Source of the DNA: an uncultured Hellea sp.
GTDB taxonomy: Bacteria > Pseudomonadota > Alphaproteobacteria > Caulobacterales > Maricaulaceae
Assembly: GCA_938007935.1 (NCBI GenBank)
Contig: CALLMD010000009.1
Coordinates: forward strand, 62,001 to 126,000
DNA: 64,000 nt
Direction of reading: 5' to 3'
Part shown: positions 36,708 to 46,930 of the stretch, piece by piece
Numbering within the stretch: position 1 is the stretch's first letter
How the letters are laid out: each line of letters starts with the position of its first letter
Notes under the pieces: model-generated
The model's database searches: none
Told to the model about the DNA's origin: nothing
What the model saw: only the letters and a program-made list of their open reading frames with translations
Program-made: the position numbers and the translations under genes

Positions 36708-38057
36708 ATGACTAAGAGTGCCTCTCAACAGACAGTTCTAATTGCAACGGACAATATTAATGAAGCTCAATATATTGCAGAAGAGCTTAGAGCTCAAAAT
36801 TATGACATAACCTTTTGCGAGTTTGACGGAAAAACCTTGAAAGGCACACCTTTTAAGGTTCCAAACGCGGTATTATTAGTTTTTACTGACTATATAGAGC
36901 AAGCACATATGGTCGTTTTAGCTCTCAAAGAGCATTTTTTACCGAAAGCCCCTCCTTTTATAGGCGCTCTTACGAGAGAGTCTAAAATGACACATGAGGC
37001 CTTTGATACGGTAATTTATCCGCCAGCACATATTTCACAGATTGCCAATCGTGTGAGCTCGATGATTCGTCTTGGTCAAATGGAACGAGAGATTAATCGC
37101 CGTATTATTACCTTAAAAGACGATTTCGATATTAAATATTCATTATCGGAGGAAGCTCTAAATCAACCTTTTAAAATTCTATTTATTGGCAAGGCCACAC
37201 CTGAATTCATGGTCATCATAAATGCGCTGCAAACGAAAAATGTTGAAGTTGTTGCTGCATTTACATCATTTAGCGCATTTGATTACCTGCATGAGGGCGA
37301 ATTTGATGCCGTTGTCATGAACGCACTAGAGCAATCAGAACCTGCTTTGACAATCTCAGAAACGATGCGCAGAAACGCAAAACTCTACAATGTGCCAACC
37401 TTATTCCTTGTCAATTCAGACACATTTACTGATCAGGAACTCGCTTATCAGAAAGGTGCTAGAGATATTATATCCACAAATGCCGAAACAGAGGAAATTA
37501 GCGGCCGTATTTTGGAATTGGCAAATTATCACAGAATTCATTCACAGCTTAAAAACGAATTCCAATCTCTGAGTAACAAATGTGTCGAAAAGGATTCCGG
37601 CATCTTTAATAAGGAGTTTTTCCAATCACATTTAAAACGCGTTGTTGCTGATATGGAAACAAATGATGAGAAGCTCACACTCATTGCAATTAAAGCTAAT
37701 CCCAATTCGTACAGCGAAATATCCGCGAACAAAATAAATTCAGCAATGAATCAAGTTGGTGAAATGCTTAAAAATCTAGTCCGTATGCAAGATATTACAG
37801 CGCGCTGGTCTGATGATATTTTTATGATCGCCTTCCCTGAGCAAGATTTAGTTTCTGTTAGCAGCATTATTGAAAGAATCGAAGGAATTGTAGATTGCGC
37901 AGCTTTTGACTCGGGTAATGAGGAAAGTGGACCTTTCACAATTATGCTAAATTCTGCAATTGTGGAACATATCGGACATGAGAGTAGCGATGAACTTATA
38001 GCTCACGCTGCATCGGAACTTACTGGACAGTCGCAAAATCAACTTCGCGCCGGGTAA
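36708..38057 (+). CDS. PopA/PleD-like protein: two receiver-like domains and a degenerate GGDEF domain with intact I-site
   Basis: 449 residues from ATG 36708. Residues ~8-120 and ~155-270 are receiver-like but lack phospho-acceptor Asp at the expected places (Val at ~58, Asn at ~205). Residues ~295-445 are GGDEF-like. The c-di-GMP inhibitory site R359-M-Q-D362 is present at the exact canonical spacing of five residues before the signature, which itself reads SDDIF (368-372) instead of GGDEF. This is the logic of Caulobacter PopA, a catalytically dead PleD paralogue that binds c-di-GMP and guides CtrA degradation. Function by homology is an inference. A near-CtrA box, TTAT-N7-TTAAC, is at 36632-36647. 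Confidence 0.8.
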   Translation: MTKSASQQTVLIATDNINEAQYIAEELRAQNYDITFCEFDGKTLKGTPFKVPNAVLLVFTDYIEQAHMVVLALKEHFLPKAPPFIGALTRESKMTHEAFDTVIYPPAHISQIANRVSSMIRLGQMEREINRRIITLKDDFDIKYSLSEEALNQPFKILFIGKATPEFMVIINALQTKNVEVVAAFTSFSAFDYLHEGEFDAVVMNALEQSEPALTISETMRRNAKLYNVPTLFLVNSDTFTDQELAYQKGARDIISTNAETEEISGRILELANYHRIHSQLKNEFQSLSNKCVEKDSGIFNKEFFQSHLKRVVADMETNDEKLTLIAIKANPNSYSEISANKINSAMNQVGEMLKNLVRMQDITARWSDDIFMIAFPEQDLVSVSSIIERIEGIVDCAAFDSGNEESGPFTIMLNSAIVEHIGHESSDELIAHAASELTGQSQNQLRAG

Positions 38058-41000
38058 TTAGCCCGTTATAAGCGCTTTAACCGCGCGCTCTGCACCCTTG
38101 AGCCGAGGGGCAGCTTTCTCAAAATTGCCTTTAACCAAAATCGTTTGGTCTGGACGCAAACGCCATCCACTGTTCTGCGTTATTGCATTTAAAATCACTG
38201 AAGGTTCCTTGATATCCTTGTGACGGATTGTCAGCACAACTCCTTTAGGGCCAGCATCAACTTTTTCAACATGAGCCTGCCTACATAAGCGTTTGATTTT
38301 CATGACTTTTAGCAGTGATTCCAACTCGGTAGGCATAGGGCCAAATCTATCTATAAGTTCCGCTGCTAAACTATCACTATCAGTATCATCTTCAATTTCG
38401 GAAATTCGGCGATAAGTCGCCAATCTCAAATTGAGATCTTCAATATAATTTTCCGGTATCAATATGGCGACGCCAACATTGACCTGTGGTGACCAACTTT
38501 GATCTTTGACCGTTTCATCATTTTTCAGCTCTGCTACGGCTTCCTCAAGAAGATGCTGATAAAGCTCTACACCCAAATCTTTGATATGCCCAGATTGTTC
38601 TTCGCCCAAGGGGTTACCTCCGCCCCGCATATCCAGATCATGACTGGCCAGTGTAAACCCTGCCCCCAATGTGTCTAATGACTGCAGGATTTTTAGCCTT
38701 TGCAAAGCACCTGCGCTGGCCACGTGCTCGTCTGGCATTGTAAGATAGGCATAGGCCCGCACTTTAGAGCGCCCTACCCGTCCGCGCATTTGATAAAGCT
38801 GGGCCAACCCAAAACGATCAGCACGGTAGACAATCATTGTGTTTGCAGATGGAATATCAATTCCGCTTTCTATAATCGATGTCGAAATTAAAACATCATA
38901 TTGCCCATCATAAAAGGCCGTCATGATGTCTTCCAAAGCTCCGCCTGCCATCTGGCCATGCGCGATGACATATTTTACCTCTGGGACAGAGTCGCGTATA
39001 AAGGCTTCTATTCTCGGAATATCGGCAATGCGCGGTGCAACAAAGAAGCTTTGGCCACCACGGTATTTTTCTCGCAAGATAGCCTTCCGTACTGAAACCT
39101 CATCGAAAGGTGAGACATAAGTTCTTATAGCTAAACGGTCGATTGGCGGCGTCGCAATCAATGACAAGTCACGAATGCCTGAAAGCGCCATTTGGAGCGT
39201 CCGCGGTATCGGGGTCGCAGTTAATGTCAATACATGCATATCCGCGCGCAAAGCTTTTAGGCGCTCTTTATGCTGTACACCAAAGCGCTGCTCTTCATCG
39301 ACGATTATCATGCCCAAATCTTTGAACTGCACTGATTTTGCTAGCAATGCATGTGTCCCAACGACTATTTCGCATCTTCCATTAGCGAGTTCTTCCTTGG
39401 CGAGAGCCGAATCTTTCGTGGAGACTAATCTTGAAAGCTGGCGAACCTTGATTGGCCACCCCCGAAAGCGTTCGGAGAATGTCTTGAAATGTTGCCGTGA
39501 CAGTATCGTGGTTGGCGCAATAACGGCAACTTGCTTTCCGCTCATGGCAACCGCAAAGGCTGCGCGCAGAGCAACTTCTGTTTTCCCAAACCCAACATCA
39601 CCGCATATAAGGCGGTCCATCGGTCGGCTACTTTTTAGATCCGTATAAACATCATCAATAGCGCTAAGCTGGTCATCTGTTTCTGCATAGGGAAAACGCG
39701 CGCAAAATTCATTATAAATTCCATCATCAATCTCCGTCGGCTCACAGCTCCGCATAGCTCTTTTCGCGGCAATCTTTATGAGCTCTCCCGCCATGTCTCG
39801 TAGGCGTTTTTTGGCTTTTGCTTTCCTAGACTGCCATGCAACACCTCCAAGGCGGTCAAGTACAGCACCCTCACCTGCAGAACCGTAGCGCGATAGTAAT
39901 TCGATATTTTCGACAGGTAGATAAAGCTTGGCGCCGCCGTGATATTCAAGTTCAAGACAATCATGAGGCGCGTCTTGGACCTGTAATGTTTTTAGTCCTA
40001 AATAACGACCAAGCCCGTGATCTATATGAACGATGAGATCACTCGGTTTTAGCGCTGATGCCTCAGAAATAAAGTTTTTGGCTTTTCGCTTACGTCCTCG
40101 ATTAACAAGGCGGTCCCCGAGAATATCTTGCTCGGAAATAATAACCGTCTCGCCAAAAGTAAAACCTTGTTCAATCGGAAGAATGATACGGCGAACTTGG
40201 CCAAGAGGCATCTTGAGAGCCTCAATACCGCGATTTTCTAAGGGCGTGATAAGACCATGATCTTCCAAAACAGACCCTAACCTATCACAAGAGCCTTTAG
40301 TCCAAGCGGCAATCAAGATACGCTTTTTATCGTTTTTTAGAGTTTGAACATAATCAGAGACAGCCGCAAAGACATTTGCGCCCTCTGTCTTGCGTTCATT
40401 AGAAAAACTTCGTCCTAACTTACCGCCGAAATCAACTTTATCTAGCGCATCTGGGGGCGCAAATGGTGTGTGGTCACGTGTTTGGAGCGGCTTTAAAATA
40501 TTCGTCCAACTATCCGCGTCTAGATAGAACTTATCCATTGGTAGCGGTCTGTAGACGCCTGCGGACTTTGAAGGATCGCCTGAGCCCGTATCTTTACTTT
40601 CAACATATTCCTGACGTGATGTGTAAAAATCTTCTATCAAATCCCAACGCTCGGATTTAGATTCAGACAGCAAACCATCTAAGCCAAATAATGTATTGGT
40701 CCTCGAATAATCAAAAATAGTTTCAAGTGCGGTATAAAATAATGGCAGATAATGCTCGATACCTTGCGGACGAATACCCTCGACGACAGCCGCGTAAATT
40801 GGGTCTTTGCTAACACCGCCGCCAAAGCTCGCAATATAGTTCTTTCGAAACGTGCCGACAGCGATATCAGACATTAAGACTTCACTTACTGGCGCGAGAT
40901 GGACCTCTTGGAGTTTGTCGATTGTTCGTTGTGTTTCGACATCAAAAGCGCGAATACTTTCAAGATCATCTCCAAAAAAATCGAGCCGGATTGGATTCTC

Positions 41001-41534
41001 AAGTGCGGGCGGATAGACGTCAATCAAACCACCGCGAATGGCGTAATCACCCGGTTCCATAACTGTAGACGCGCGGGAATACCCATTCGTAGACAAGTAC
41101 GCTTCAAGCGCCTCTCTCTTAAGCTGCCGTCCAGCATAAGCTTTGAAGCCAGCAGCCTTGATAACCGTTCGTGGCGGCACCTTTTGCATCGCAGCGCTTA
41201 CCGTTGTAACGACGATTAAAGGCTTGTCAGTGGGCGCAACAAGTAATGTGTGTAGTGCCGCAGCTCTACGGGCCGCAAGCGTGCGGCTCGGAGACACACG
41301 ATCATAAGGCAAACAGTCCCAAGCAGGAAGCGAGATAACAGGAATATCAGGCGCATAAAATCGACAGGCAGAGATAAAGGCGGCGGCTCGGCTATCATCT
41401 CTTGCAATGAAAACACCACGGCTACCGCGTTGTTTAATGGCGCGCGCAAAAACAAGCGCGTCTGCGCCTTCGGGAAGGCCAGCCGCAATTAAAGACGGTT
41501 CCGGCCCTGCATATCTGTTAAGCTGTATTTGCAT
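38058..41534 (-). CDS. mfd: Transcription-repair coupling factor Mfd
   Basis: 1158 residues. UvrB-homology N-terminus, RNA-polymerase-interaction (CarD-like) domain around SEASALKPSDLIVHIDHGLGRYLG, RecG-like translocase with Walker A GDVGFGKTEVALRAAF and Walker B VDEEQRFGVQHKE, then TRG motif and C-terminal D7 domain. Releases stalled RNA polymerase and recruits UvrA. Stop codon abuts the convergent PopA-like gene with no gap; start overlaps sdhE by 1 bp (TAATG). Confidence 0.97.
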   Translation of the reverse strand: MQIQLNRYAGPEPSLIAAGLPEGADALVFARAIKQRGSRGVFIARDDSRAAAFISACRFYAPDIPVISLPAWDCLPYDRVSPSRTLAARRAAALHTLLVAPTDKPLIVVTTVSAAMQKVPPRTVIKAAGFKAYAGRQLKREALEAYLSTNGYSRASTVMEPGDYAIRGGLIDVYPPALENPIRLDFFGDDLESIRAFDVETQRTIDKLQEVHLAPVSEVLMSDIAVGTFRKNYIASFGGGVSKDPIYAAVVEGIRPQGIEHYLPLFYTALETIFDYSRTNTLFGLDGLLSESKSERWDLIEDFYTSRQEYVESKDTGSGDPSKSAGVYRPLPMDKFYLDADSWTNILKPLQTRDHTPFAPPDALDKVDFGGKLGRSFSNERKTEGANVFAAVSDYVQTLKNDKKRILIAAWTKGSCDRLGSVLEDHGLITPLENRGIEALKMPLGQVRRIILPIEQGFTFGETVIISEQDILGDRLVNRGRKRKAKNFISEASALKPSDLIVHIDHGLGRYLGLKTLQVQDAPHDCLELEYHGGAKLYLPVENIELLSRYGSAGEGAVLDRLGGVAWQSRKAKAKKRLRDMAGELIKIAAKRAMRSCEPTEIDDGIYNEFCARFPYAETDDQLSAIDDVYTDLKSSRPMDRLICGDVGFGKTEVALRAAFAVAMSGKQVAVIAPTTILSRQHFKTFSERFRGWPIKVRQLSRLVSTKDSALAKEELANGRCEIVVGTHALLAKSVQFKDLGMIIVDEEQRFGVQHKERLKALRADMHVLTLTATPIPRTLQMALSGIRDLSLIATPPIDRLAIRTYVSPFDEVSVRKAILREKYRGGQSFFVAPRIADIPRIEAFIRDSVPEVKYVIAHGQMAGGALEDIMTAFYDGQYDVLISTSIIESGIDIPSANTMIVYRADRFGLAQLYQMRGRVGRSKVRAYAYLTMPDEHVASAGALQRLKILQSLDTLGAGFTLASHDLDMRGGGNPLGEEQSGHIKDLGVELYQHLLEEAVAELKNDETVKDQSWSPQVNVGVAILIPENYIEDLNLRLATYRRISEIEDDTDSDSLAAELIDRFGPMPTELESLLKVMKIKRLCRQAHVEKVDAGPKGVVLTIRHKDIKEPSVILNAITQNSGWRLRPDQTILVKGNFEKAAPRLKGAERAVKALITG

Positions 41535-41785
41535 TATCCGTTTGGCTTAAAGTCACAAATCCGCTTAAATAAGGGCGTGTCGTAAATTTCGGGAACTAAG
41601 TCTTTTCCTGAAATCCAATTATATATATCGTGGTCTTTAGCCGAGAGTAAATCTTCAAACATTGTCAGTTCGTCTTCGGTCAAACTTTCGATATTCGCTT
41701 TCGCAAAGCCGCCCAAGATTAAGTCAGCTTCTTTAAATCCGCGATAATTTGCGCGGTAAACCAATCTTTTGCGTCGAATATCCAT
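41534..41785 (-). CDS. sdhE: Succinate dehydrogenase assembly factor SdhE
   Basis: Small flavinylation factor for SdhA (YgfY/Sdh5 family). 83 residues starting MDIRRKRLVYRANYRGFKEADLILGGFA with the RGxxE-type motif here as YRGFKEAD. ATG 41783-41785 has AAAGGAG 9 nt upstream and gives the usual length; longer starts at 41806 and beyond lack a ribosome-binding site. Paired with mfd and divergent from recG, as in many alphaproteobacteria. Confidence 0.92.
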   Translation of the reverse strand: MDIRRKRLVYRANYRGFKEADLILGGFAKANIESLTEDELTMFEDLLSAKDHDIYNWISGKDLVPEIYDTPLFKRICDFKPNG

Positions 41786-41859
41786 GGTGCGCGCTCCTTT
41801 AGACATATTCGTTTCTGATGTCACTTGCGGATATATAAAACTTACGTTTAATTGTCCAA

Positions 41860-43947
41860 ATGGCAGGTCGTCCAACAGAACTAAATCCATTCTTTACAGA
41901 AACCACCTCGCTTAAGGGTGTCGGCCCGCGTGTTGCGGAGGCTTTAGGGCGCGCCATGGGCACAAGGCTAAAAGATTTACTCCTAACACCGCCCTCTGGA
42001 TTAATCGATCGCAGTTACCGTCCCAAAATTTCGGACGCGAAAGCGGATCAAATATGCACATTTAATGTCACGGTTGGAAGGCACATGGTTCCATCCAATA
42101 AAAACCGCCCTTACCGCATCCGAGTCTTTGATGAGACTGGTGATATGACTCTAACGTTCTTTAAGGCACGCTCGGACTATCTTAACCGCGTTCTCCCCGA
42201 AGGCTCACAAAGAATAGTCTCCGGCAAAACAGAAGTATTTAATGCCGAGATGCAAATGACCCATCCCGATTATATTCTTACGCCCGAAAAACTAGATCAA
42301 TTAAGACTATATGAGACCCTTTATCCCCTTAGTGCGGGGCTTTCGCAAAAAGTAGCTGGTAAAGCCGTCATGGGAGCTCTGCAACGATTACCAACTTTAG
42401 GGGAATGGCTAGATTCTGAAATGCTTACACGGCAGGACTGGCCAAGCTTTCATGAAGCCCTCATTCGCCTACATGCTCCAGAGCACCCCGTAGATATAAA
42501 GGTTGATGCTCCCCCTAGGTTAAGACTGGCCTATGATGAATTATTCGCAAAACAACTGGCTATGGCCCTAGTGCGTGAAACAACGCGCCGTGCTAAGGGG
42601 CGGCCGTTAAAAACATCAGGACAATATGTAGATGATGTTCTTAATGGTGCGCCGTTCAAGCCAACTGGCGCGCAAAGACATGCCTTTTCAGAGATTAGTG
42701 CAGATATGTCATCGCCTTTTAGGATGGCTCGTTTGCTTCAAGGTGATGTTGGCGCGGGCAAAACCTTTGTTGCCGCCCTGGCCTGCGCGCAAGCGGCCGA
42801 GGCGGGTGTACAAGTCGCCCTCATGGCTCCCACTGAAATTTTAGCCCGGCAACATGCGGCCACTCTTAAAACCTTATTGGAACCGGCTGGCCTGACCGTT
42901 GATGCCGTCACAGGAAGAGATAAAGGCAAAGCAAGAGACGCATTAGCGACAGGCCTTGCAGAGGGCTATGTCGATGTCGTGGTTGGAACGCACGCTTTGT
43001 TTCAAGAGAAGGTCGAATTTAAAGACCTAGGTCTTGTCATAATAGATGAACAGCACCGCTTTGGCGTACATGACCGCTTAAAACTGGCAGAAAAAGGTAA
43101 TAATCCGGACTTACTTGTCATGACAGCGACGCCTATTCCTCGCACCCTCGCGCTCACATCATATGGGGATCTGGATGTTTCAAAACTTGATGAAAAGCCT
43201 GCAGGACGAAAACCCATTAAAACGCGTATTCTTCCAATGCAACGATTAGATGATGTTATTGATGGCGTTGAACGAGCGATAAAAAAAGGTGATCAAGTTT
43301 ACTGGGTCTGTCCCCTTGTCGAAGATAGTGAATTGATTGATTTATCATCTGTCGAAGATCGTCATAGACAACTGACAGCTATTTTTGGTAACCGCGTCGG
43401 CTTGCTCCATGGCCGTCTAGCAGCACAAGAAAAAGAGTCGATATCTCAAGCATTTAAACGCGGATCTTATGATATTTTAGTTGCAACGACTGTTATTGAA
43501 GTGGGTGTCGACGCGCCTAATGCAACAATCATGGTCATAGAACATGCAGAGCGTTTTGGCTTGGCCCAATTACATCAACTTAGAGGTCGTGTAGGTCGCG
43601 GAGACAAACAATCTTCCTGCCTCCTACTTTACAAAGGCCCATTATCGGTTAACGGAAAATCACGCCTAGAAATTATGCGCCAAAGCGAAGATGGTTTTCT
43701 AATCGCAGAGAAAGATTGGGAACTTAGAGGTTCAGGAGATTTACTTGGCGCGCAGCAAAGCGGTTTACCAGCCTATAAGTTGGCTGATTTAGACAAGCAT
43801 AAAGCTCTTTTAGAAACAGCTGTTCAAGACGCACGATTTTTAGCGCAAACAGACCCAAGTTTAACATCTAAACGCGGGGAAGCCGCGCGTAACTTACTAT
43901 ATTTATTTGAACAGGACTTCGGAATTGCTCTCATGAAAGCGGGCTAG
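41860..43947 (+). CDS. recG: ATP-dependent DNA helicase RecG
   Basis: Remodels stalled replication forks and Holliday junctions. 695 residues: N-terminal wedge/OB domain (SLKGVGPRVAEALGR to ~residue 230), helicase Walker A LLQGDVGAGKTFVAALA, Walker B VIIDEQHRFGVHDR, and C-terminal RGRVGRGDKQSSCLL. Ends 4 bp into the convergent DUF502 gene. Confidence 0.96.
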   Translation: MAGRPTELNPFFTETTSLKGVGPRVAEALGRAMGTRLKDLLLTPPSGLIDRSYRPKISDAKADQICTFNVTVGRHMVPSNKNRPYRIRVFDETGDMTLTFFKARSDYLNRVLPEGSQRIVSGKTEVFNAEMQMTHPDYILTPEKLDQLRLYETLYPLSAGLSQKVAGKAVMGALQRLPTLGEWLDSEMLTRQDWPSFHEALIRLHAPEHPVDIKVDAPPRLRLAYDELFAKQLAMALVRETTRRAKGRPLKTSGQYVDDVLNGAPFKPTGAQRHAFSEISADMSSPFRMARLLQGDVGAGKTFVAALACAQAAEAGVQVALMAPTEILARQHAATLKTLLEPAGLTVDAVTGRDKGKARDALATGLAEGYVDVVVGTHALFQEKVEFKDLGLVIIDEQHRFGVHDRLKLAEKGNNPDLLVMTATPIPRTLALTSYGDLDVSKLDEKPAGRKPIKTRILPMQRLDDVIDGVERAIKKGDQVYWVCPLVEDSELIDLSSVEDRHRQLTAIFGNRVGLLHGRLAAQEKESISQAFKRGSYDILVATTVIEVGVDAPNATIMVIEHAERFGLAQLHQLRGRVGRGDKQSSCLLLYKGPLSVNGKSRLEIMRQSEDGFLIAEKDWELRGSGDLLGAQQSGLPAYKLADLDKHKALLETAVQDARFLAQTDPSLTSKRGEAARNLLYLFEQDFGIALMKAG

Positions 43948-44678
43948 CTTTTACTTTTTGCCGCCTTCTTTGCCGCAATCTTTGCTTTATGGGCTATCTC
44001 GACCTCATCAATTTCAATCATCTCATTCGATGAAACCATCCCGCCAGAAATTATCATCTTAGCACCCTCTTCGGGTGTCATATCTAATATCTTAATATCT
44101 TCTTCTTTTGAAAACAAAAGAAATCCAGATGTCGGGTTGGGTGTCGTTGGAATAAAGACGCAGACATATCCTTCCGGTAAGACATCCGCTGGCGCGCCAG
44201 CAAGATCAGCCGTCACAAAACCAATAGCCCATAATCCAGGGCGCGGATATTCAAGCAGGCAGACATCTCTAAAGGCTCTGTCTTTTTGTTGCGCGACCGT
44301 CGTCACAATTTGTTTAAGCGCGTTATAAACAGGGCTAACCACAGGCACACGCGCCAATAGGCGCTCTCCAGCCTTAATCACGGAATTTCCGATAAAGTTT
44401 GAGGCAATAACGCCGAGCAGAAATAAAAGAATTATAGAGATAAACAGACCAAGGCCTGGGATATCAAACCCCAGATAAGTTTTTGGATTCCATGGTCCAG
44501 GAATTAAACCTAAAACATTATTGTCAATTTTTTGAACAATCCAAGATACGCTCATAAGCGTGGCAACAATTGGCAATGCGATAATGACGCCCGTAAAAAA
44601 ACGGTTCCTGATCCATTTTACCAAAGATAGTTTTGAACCACTATCCTCAGCTTCTTTTGCCCCACTACTATTCGTCAT
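43944..44678 (-). CDS. DUF502 membrane protein
   Basis: 244 residues. Two membrane segments (about 27-50 and 74-97) flank the family text IPGLGLFISIILLFLLGVIASNFIG; then ERLLARVPVVSPVYNALKQI and GYVCVFIPTTPNPTSGFLLF. DUF502 proteins sit in the inner membrane; function unknown. C-terminus is Lys/Ala-rich (AAKKAAKSKS). Confidence 0.9.
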   Translation of the reverse strand: MTNSSGAKEAEDSGSKLSLVKWIRNRFFTGVIIALPIVATLMSVSWIVQKIDNNVLGLIPGPWNPKTYLGFDIPGLGLFISIILLFLLGVIASNFIGNSVIKAGERLLARVPVVSPVYNALKQIVTTVAQQKDRAFRDVCLLEYPRPGLWAIGFVTADLAGAPADVLPEGYVCVFIPTTPNPTSGFLLFSKEEDIKILDMTPEEGAKMIISGGMVSSNEMIEIDEVEIAHKAKIAAKKAAKSKS

Positions 44679-44772
44679 TTTATGTCCATTAAAAACTGTT
44701 TATGTCTGCCCTATAAGCTGTACAGACTCACTAAATACTTTATCTCTATAGGTGACTAATCAAGGCAGAGAT

Positions 44773-45972
44773 ATGGCCAAAGCGGCAAAAAAATCAACTT
44801 TAGCACGGGCGGCATTAATCGGTGTTTTTCTGCTCTGCTTATGCCTCATTATCGCCTATCTTTATCGTGATGACATCTTTCAAACCATTCAAGACCCAGA
44901 TCAACCCTTCCAAACTTATGAAAAGCCAGTCGCGCCTGATTACACGCTAGCGGAGTCATGGCTAGCCCTACCTGATTTACAAGCAGACCCTTATGAGCAT
45001 CCAACTGCAGGTGACGTTTTTGTGGTTACGCCTAGCGTCTATCGGGGCGGAAAGCACTGGGTTCTTCGCTCTGATGATCTTAAACGGAAATCAAAATTAC
45101 AGCGTATAGTTCGGCCAAATTATGTCACCCCTTATGGAAGTGCTGGAAGGTTATTTGCGCCCTATTACCGACAAGCTTCTCTCTATAGTTTTATGACAAA
45201 TCGAGAAGATGCACGAAAAGCTCATGACTTTGCCTATCAAGACGTAAAACGCGCTTTTACATATTTTTTAAAGAACTCTCCTCCAGAACGGCCGATTGTT
45301 TTGGTAGGGCATAATCAAGGGGCAAGTCACCTACAGCGCCTCCTTGCCGATTTCTTTCAAGGTAGTTTAAAATCACGGCTCGCAGTTGCCTATATTATTG
45401 ACTATCCATTACCCATTGACACCTTTCAAACCACGTTAAAAGCGCTCAAACCCTGTGAGGCTGAGACAGATGTAAATTGCGTTGCGGCTTTCGGAGCTTT
45501 CATGCCAGGAGATGATGTCATCGCTAAACGCTTTGTCTCTCGTCTTGTTGTTCATAATGGCGAAGAATATAAACCAGTCGAAGGACGAGAACTTCTTTGC
45601 ACCAACCCTTTGCTTTGGAACAGGTCAAATGATTACGCGCCGCGGCGACTTCACTTAGGCGGCGTGGCAGCTGAAGGCCTTGATCCTAATATGAAGCCCG
45701 CCCCGCGCGCAAAGCATGTCGGCGTAGAATGTCAAGACGGAATTCTTTACGTTGATAAACCCAGAAGCCGCTCTTTTAGGCGCCCCATCCAAGTTGGATC
45801 TAAATTTAGAACTTTGCCGTCTAATCTCTTCTATGAAGATTTGAGGGTTAATGCAGAAAAGCGAGTGCAAGCTTTAATAGCAAAAGGAGACTTACCCACT
45901 CGGGTTAAAAAATTAGATGATCTAGACGTGATAGATATTATCGATAGTCCTGTAACGCCCATAAAGAACTAG
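44773..45972 (+). CDS. DUF3089 alpha/beta-hydrolase-like protein with substituted nucleophile
   Basis: 399 residues. One N-terminal membrane anchor (~residues 12-32), then DUF3089: DVFVVTPSVYRGG, RLFAPYYRQASLYSF and the nucleophile-elbow region IVLVGHNQGASHLQRLL. The elbow, normally GHSQG, has Asn (N181) where the Ser nucleophile should be. The late His region is present as APRAKHVGVECQDG. Thus either a pseudoenzyme or a hydrolase with altered chemistry. ATG 44773 is preceded by AAGGCAGAG; a GTG at 44752 is possible but has no ribosome-binding site. Confidence 0.82.
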   Translation: MAKAAKKSTLARAALIGVFLLCLCLIIAYLYRDDIFQTIQDPDQPFQTYEKPVAPDYTLAESWLALPDLQADPYEHPTAGDVFVVTPSVYRGGKHWVLRSDDLKRKSKLQRIVRPNYVTPYGSAGRLFAPYYRQASLYSFMTNREDARKAHDFAYQDVKRAFTYFLKNSPPERPIVLVGHNQGASHLQRLLADFFQGSLKSRLAVAYIIDYPLPIDTFQTTLKALKPCEAETDVNCVAAFGAFMPGDDVIAKRFVSRLVVHNGEEYKPVEGRELLCTNPLLWNRSNDYAPRRLHLGGVAAEGLDPNMKPAPRAKHVGVECQDGILYVDKPRSRSFRRPIQVGSKFRTLPSNLFYEDLRVNAEKRVQALIAKGDLPTRVKKLDDLDVIDIIDSPVTPIKN

Positions 45973-46814
45973 GATTTAGAGAGCTCATCAAATCGTTTAA
46001 TATCCAGAAGTAAATTCTCAAACTGATCCATCGGTATCATATTAGGTCCGTCAGAGGGTGCATTATCAGGATCCGGATGTGTTTCCATAAACATGGCAGC
46101 CACGCCAATCGAGGCTGCTGCACGCGCCAGAGGGGGCACAAATTCTCTTTGTCCACCTGATGTACCGCCCTGCCCACCAGGTTGCTGGACAGAATGCGTT
46201 GCATCAAAAACGACAGGCGACCCAAAGCTTTTCATGATGGGCAATCCCCGAAAATCTGTCACCAGTGTATTATAGCCAAAACTTGCGCCGCGTTCACAGG
46301 CCATAACATTCGGGTTTCCAGCTTCAACGACCTTATGGAGAACATTCTTCATATCCCAAGGAGCCAAGAATTGTCCCTTTTTAACATTAATGACTTTATT
46401 GGTTTTAGCCACGGCCACTAAGAGATCTGTCTGACGACATAAAAAGGCTGGCACTTGGAGCATGTCAACAACCTCGCCAACTTCGGCGGCCTGTTCTGCA
46501 GTATGAACATCTGTGACACATGGCAAGCCAATTTGAGTGCGAATGTCTTCGAAAATCGGGAGAGCTTTTGATAGGCCAAGACCGCGCGGCGAATGAATAC
46601 TGGTACGGTTCGCTTTGTCATAAGATGTCTTATAGACAATATTTAGACCTACATTTTCAGATATCGTCTTTAGGCGCTCGGCTGTCAGTAAAGCATGGTC
46701 CCTGCTTTCCATAGCGCAAGGTCCAGCTAAAATCGTCAGCGGTTTATCATTCCCAATTTCATAAACGCGGCCCTTAGGAACGGGCATTGATATGGTCGCA
46801 TTTGCTTGTATCAT
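45969..46814 (-). CDS. kdsA: 3-deoxy-8-phosphooctulonate synthase (KDO-8-P synthase)
   Basis: Condenses PEP with arabinose-5-phosphate for the KDO of lipopolysaccharide. 281 residues: ILAGPCAMESRDHALLTAERL, YKTSYDKANRTSIHSPRG, VTDVHTAEQ, MACERGASFGYNTLVTDFR, VVFDATHSVQQPGGQGGTSGG. Start ATG 46812-46814 with AAGAAGG upstream; longer frame to 46880 lacks similarity. Its presence implies LPS with KDO. Confidence 0.96.
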   Translation of the reverse strand: MIQANATISMPVPKGRVYEIGNDKPLTILAGPCAMESRDHALLTAERLKTISENVGLNIVYKTSYDKANRTSIHSPRGLGLSKALPIFEDIRTQIGLPCVTDVHTAEQAAEVGEVVDMLQVPAFLCRQTDLLVAVAKTNKVINVKKGQFLAPWDMKNVLHKVVEAGNPNVMACERGASFGYNTLVTDFRGLPIMKSFGSPVVFDATHSVQQPGGQGGTSGGQREFVPPLARAAASIGVAAMFMETHPDPDNAPSDGPNMIPMDQFENLLLDIKRFDELSKS

Positions 46815-46930
46815 GTTTGCCTTCTTCGTGATTGGCAGCGCAATAACATAGAATTGAATGAAAAACACATCTATTCGCATGACAACTTATCAATAATTCT
46901 TGCCAAATATTTTCAATTAGTTAGCTGTAG

